Positions 5,915 to 7,182 of a stretch of 7,182 bases of DNA are shown in pieces. Each line of letters opens with the position of its first letter. Position 1 is the first letter of the stretch. A program made the position numbers and the translations under genes. This DNA is from Betaproteobacteria bacterium (GTDB lineage Bacteria > Pseudomonadota > Gammaproteobacteria > Burkholderiales > SG8-41). Location of the stretch: assembly GCA_020028375.1 (NCBI GenBank), contig JAHZNX010000325.1, forward strand, positions 1-7,182. The letters are read 5' to 3'. The notes beneath the pieces were generated by a model, which worked only from the letters and a program-made list of their open reading frames with translations, was not told the DNA's origin and did not search any database.

Positions 5915-5976
5915 TCGACGCCCCGGGCTGTTAACATGGCGCCTCAGGAATGCAATTGGCCCCCGGGAACGCTGAA

Positions 5977-7182
5977 ATGTACGATCTCAATCTTACACCT
6001 GAACAGTTGGAATTCCGCGAGACGGTGCGCGACTTCGTCGAAAACGAGATCAAGCCCGCCGCCCTCAATCCGAAGCGGCTGGAACCGTTCGAGAAGCCGC
6101 TGCTTGTGAATCTTCTCGACAAGGCCGCGCAGATGGGATTGCGCACTCTCGCGCTGTCCGAGGACGCGGGCGGCGCCGGCGCCGACGGTCTCACCGCCTG
6201 CATCGTCCTGGAAGAGCTGGGTGCGGGCGACGTGGATGTCGCGGCCGTGCTCGCGCACACCTCGGCGCTCGGCCGCATCCTGTTCGACCGCATGATGACA
6301 CCCGGACAGCGCAAGCGTTTCCTGCCGGACTTCGTCAAGGATGACCGCTACCACCTCGCGTACGCGGGGCACGATCCCGGTGCCGGTCGCGGCTGGAGCT
6401 ATCACCGCCCGCTGGCCGACGACGGTGCCGTTCCCGCCGCAGTGAAGCAGGGCAATGACTGGGTGATTAACGGCACGCTGGCTTTCGTCGCGAACGCCAC
6501 TATCGCGAAACTGTTCGCGGTCGAGGTGCGAACCGATTCGAAAAAGACCGGCGCGGACGGCCTCGCCACGCTGCTCGTGCCGCGCGATGCGCCGGGCCTC
6601 ACGGTGCGCGAGCCCTTGAGGGCGGTGGGCGAATCCATCCGCTGGCACCACGGGGCGGGCGCCGGCATGGCGTTCAAGGATTGCCGCGTGCCCGCGGACC
6701 ACGTGCTCGGCGAAGGGGCAAAGAGCGCGGGCACGCTCGCCGCGGAGCTCGCGCGCAGCGTGCCGCAGCTCGCGGCGATCAATCTCGGGCTCGGCCGCGC
6801 GGCGTACGAAGCGGCGGTCGACTATGCCAAGCTGCGTCGGCAGGGCGGACGCAGCATCATCGAGCACCAGGCGATCGGAACCAAGCTCGCCGACTGCGCG
6901 ATCCGGCTGGAGCTCGCCCGCAACGTGATCTGGAAGGCGGCCTGGACGCAGGATCATCCCGAGGCCGTCGCCGACCGCAGCGTGTCCGGGCTCCCGCTCG
7001 AAGTCGTCGCGCGGGTCTACACCGCGGAGGCGGTCAACGAAGTCGCCCTGCTCGCGGCGGAGTGCTTCGGCGCCATGGGCGTGATGCGTGACATGCCGCT
7101 GCAGAAGTACGTGCACGATTCGATGGTGTTCCGGCACGCCGAGGAGAGCGACGGCGCGGCGAAGCTCGCCGTCGCCGAAGCG
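5977..7182 (+). CDS. Acyl-CoA dehydrogenase family protein (3' end outside the window)
   Basis: FAD enzyme that introduces an alpha-beta double bond into an acyl-CoA and passes electrons to ETF; cytoplasmic. ATG 5977 has GGGAA (5965-5969) 7 nt upstream and gives the typical opening MYDLNLTPEQLEFRETVRDF; an in-frame ATG at 5950 would add nine residues. The frame is open for 402 codons with no stop. The N-terminal helical domain (DKAAQMGLRTLALSEDAGGAGADG) is followed by the beta-domain (DPGAGRGWSYH, DWVINGTLAFVANA, LLVPRDAPGL, KDCRVPADHVLGE) and the C-terminal helices (RRQGGRSIIEHQAIGTKLAD, AECFGAMGVMRDMPLQKYVHD). In the position of the usual YEGT catalytic loop it reads HAEES; Glu389 aligns with the catalytic base. 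The substrate cannot be told. Only the last few codons are probably missing. Confidence 0.9.
   Translation, partial: MYDLNLTPEQLEFRETVRDFVENEIKPAALNPKRLEPFEKPLLVNLLDKAAQMGLRTLALSEDAGGAGADGLTACIVLEELGAGDVDVAAVLAHTSALGRILFDRMMTPGQRKRFLPDFVKDDRYHLAYAGHDPGAGRGWSYHRPLADDGAVPAAVKQGNDWVINGTLAFVANATIAKLFAVEVRTDSKKTGADGLATLLVPRDAPGLTVREPLRAVGESIRWHHGAGAGMAFKDCRVPADHVLGEGAKSAGTLAAELARSVPQLAAINLGLGRAAYEAAVDYAKLRRQGGRSIIEHQAIGTKLADCAIRLELARNVIWKAAWTQDHPEAVADRSVSGLPLEVVARVYTAEAVNEVALLAAECFGAMGVMRDMPLQKYVHDSMVFRHAEESDGAAKLAVAEA

Noticed and set aside
5944..7137. Antisense reading frame (397 codons) opposite the acyl-CoA dehydrogenase
   Set aside because: The sense strand encodes an intact family protein with domains in order; the antisense translation is low-complexity and motif-free.

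Overview
The window is GC-rich and gene-dense. Its gene content points to a betaproteobacterium, probably Burkholderiales-like: a Bug/TctC-type periplasmic solute-binding protein, a pair of half-size CHR transporters, an Ldh_2-type dehydrogenase and an acyl-CoA dehydrogenase. The assignment rests on gene content only. I see no rRNA, tRNA, CRISPR array or insertion sequence.

Layout. 1-150 (+): the C-terminus of a class I fumarase / tartrate dehydratase beta-type subunit. 147-1886 (+): a fumarate reductase/succinate dehydrogenase-type flavoprotein, starting at a TTG inside the upstream stop (TTGA). Its natural C-terminus runs into a dispersed palindromic repeat. 1883-2705 (+): a Bug receptor gene broken by an internal deletion and frameshift. 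2742-3290 and 3283-3804 (+): two overlapping half-length chromate-transporter (CHR) proteins. 3888-4821 (+): a malate/L-lactate/ureidoglycolate dehydrogenase family gene, also internally deleted and frameshifted. 4888-5823 (-): a lipoprotein made of 207-bp FG-GAP-like repeats, frameshifted near its 3' end by a 91-bp loss that can be measured against its own sister repeats. 5750-5908 (-): a possible small ORF or gene remnant. 5977-7182 (+): an acyl-CoA dehydrogenase that runs off the window, behind a good sigma-70-like promoter.

How the genes fit together. The 1-3804 block reads as one co-directional unit of overlapping or closely spaced genes. Its theme is C4-dicarboxylate or hydroxy-acid chemistry (hydration/dehydration, fumarate/succinate-type redox, carboxylate capture), with a membrane oxyanion transporter pair at the end. 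The Ldh_2 gene is a plausible 2-hydroxy-acid/2-oxo-acid partner. The acyl-CoA dehydrogenase is separated from this unit by an opposite-strand lipoprotein gene.

The most striking feature is the damage. Three genes in about 3 kb (junctions near 2050, 4644 and 4990) are joined across a missing internal segment with a change of frame, while both sides still read as good protein of the same family. A fourth gene, the flavoprotein, has an abnormal 3' end. This is either genuine decay of an accessory region or a systematic assembly defect; sequence alone cannot decide. I did not find convincing evidence of a new defence, mobile or RNA system.
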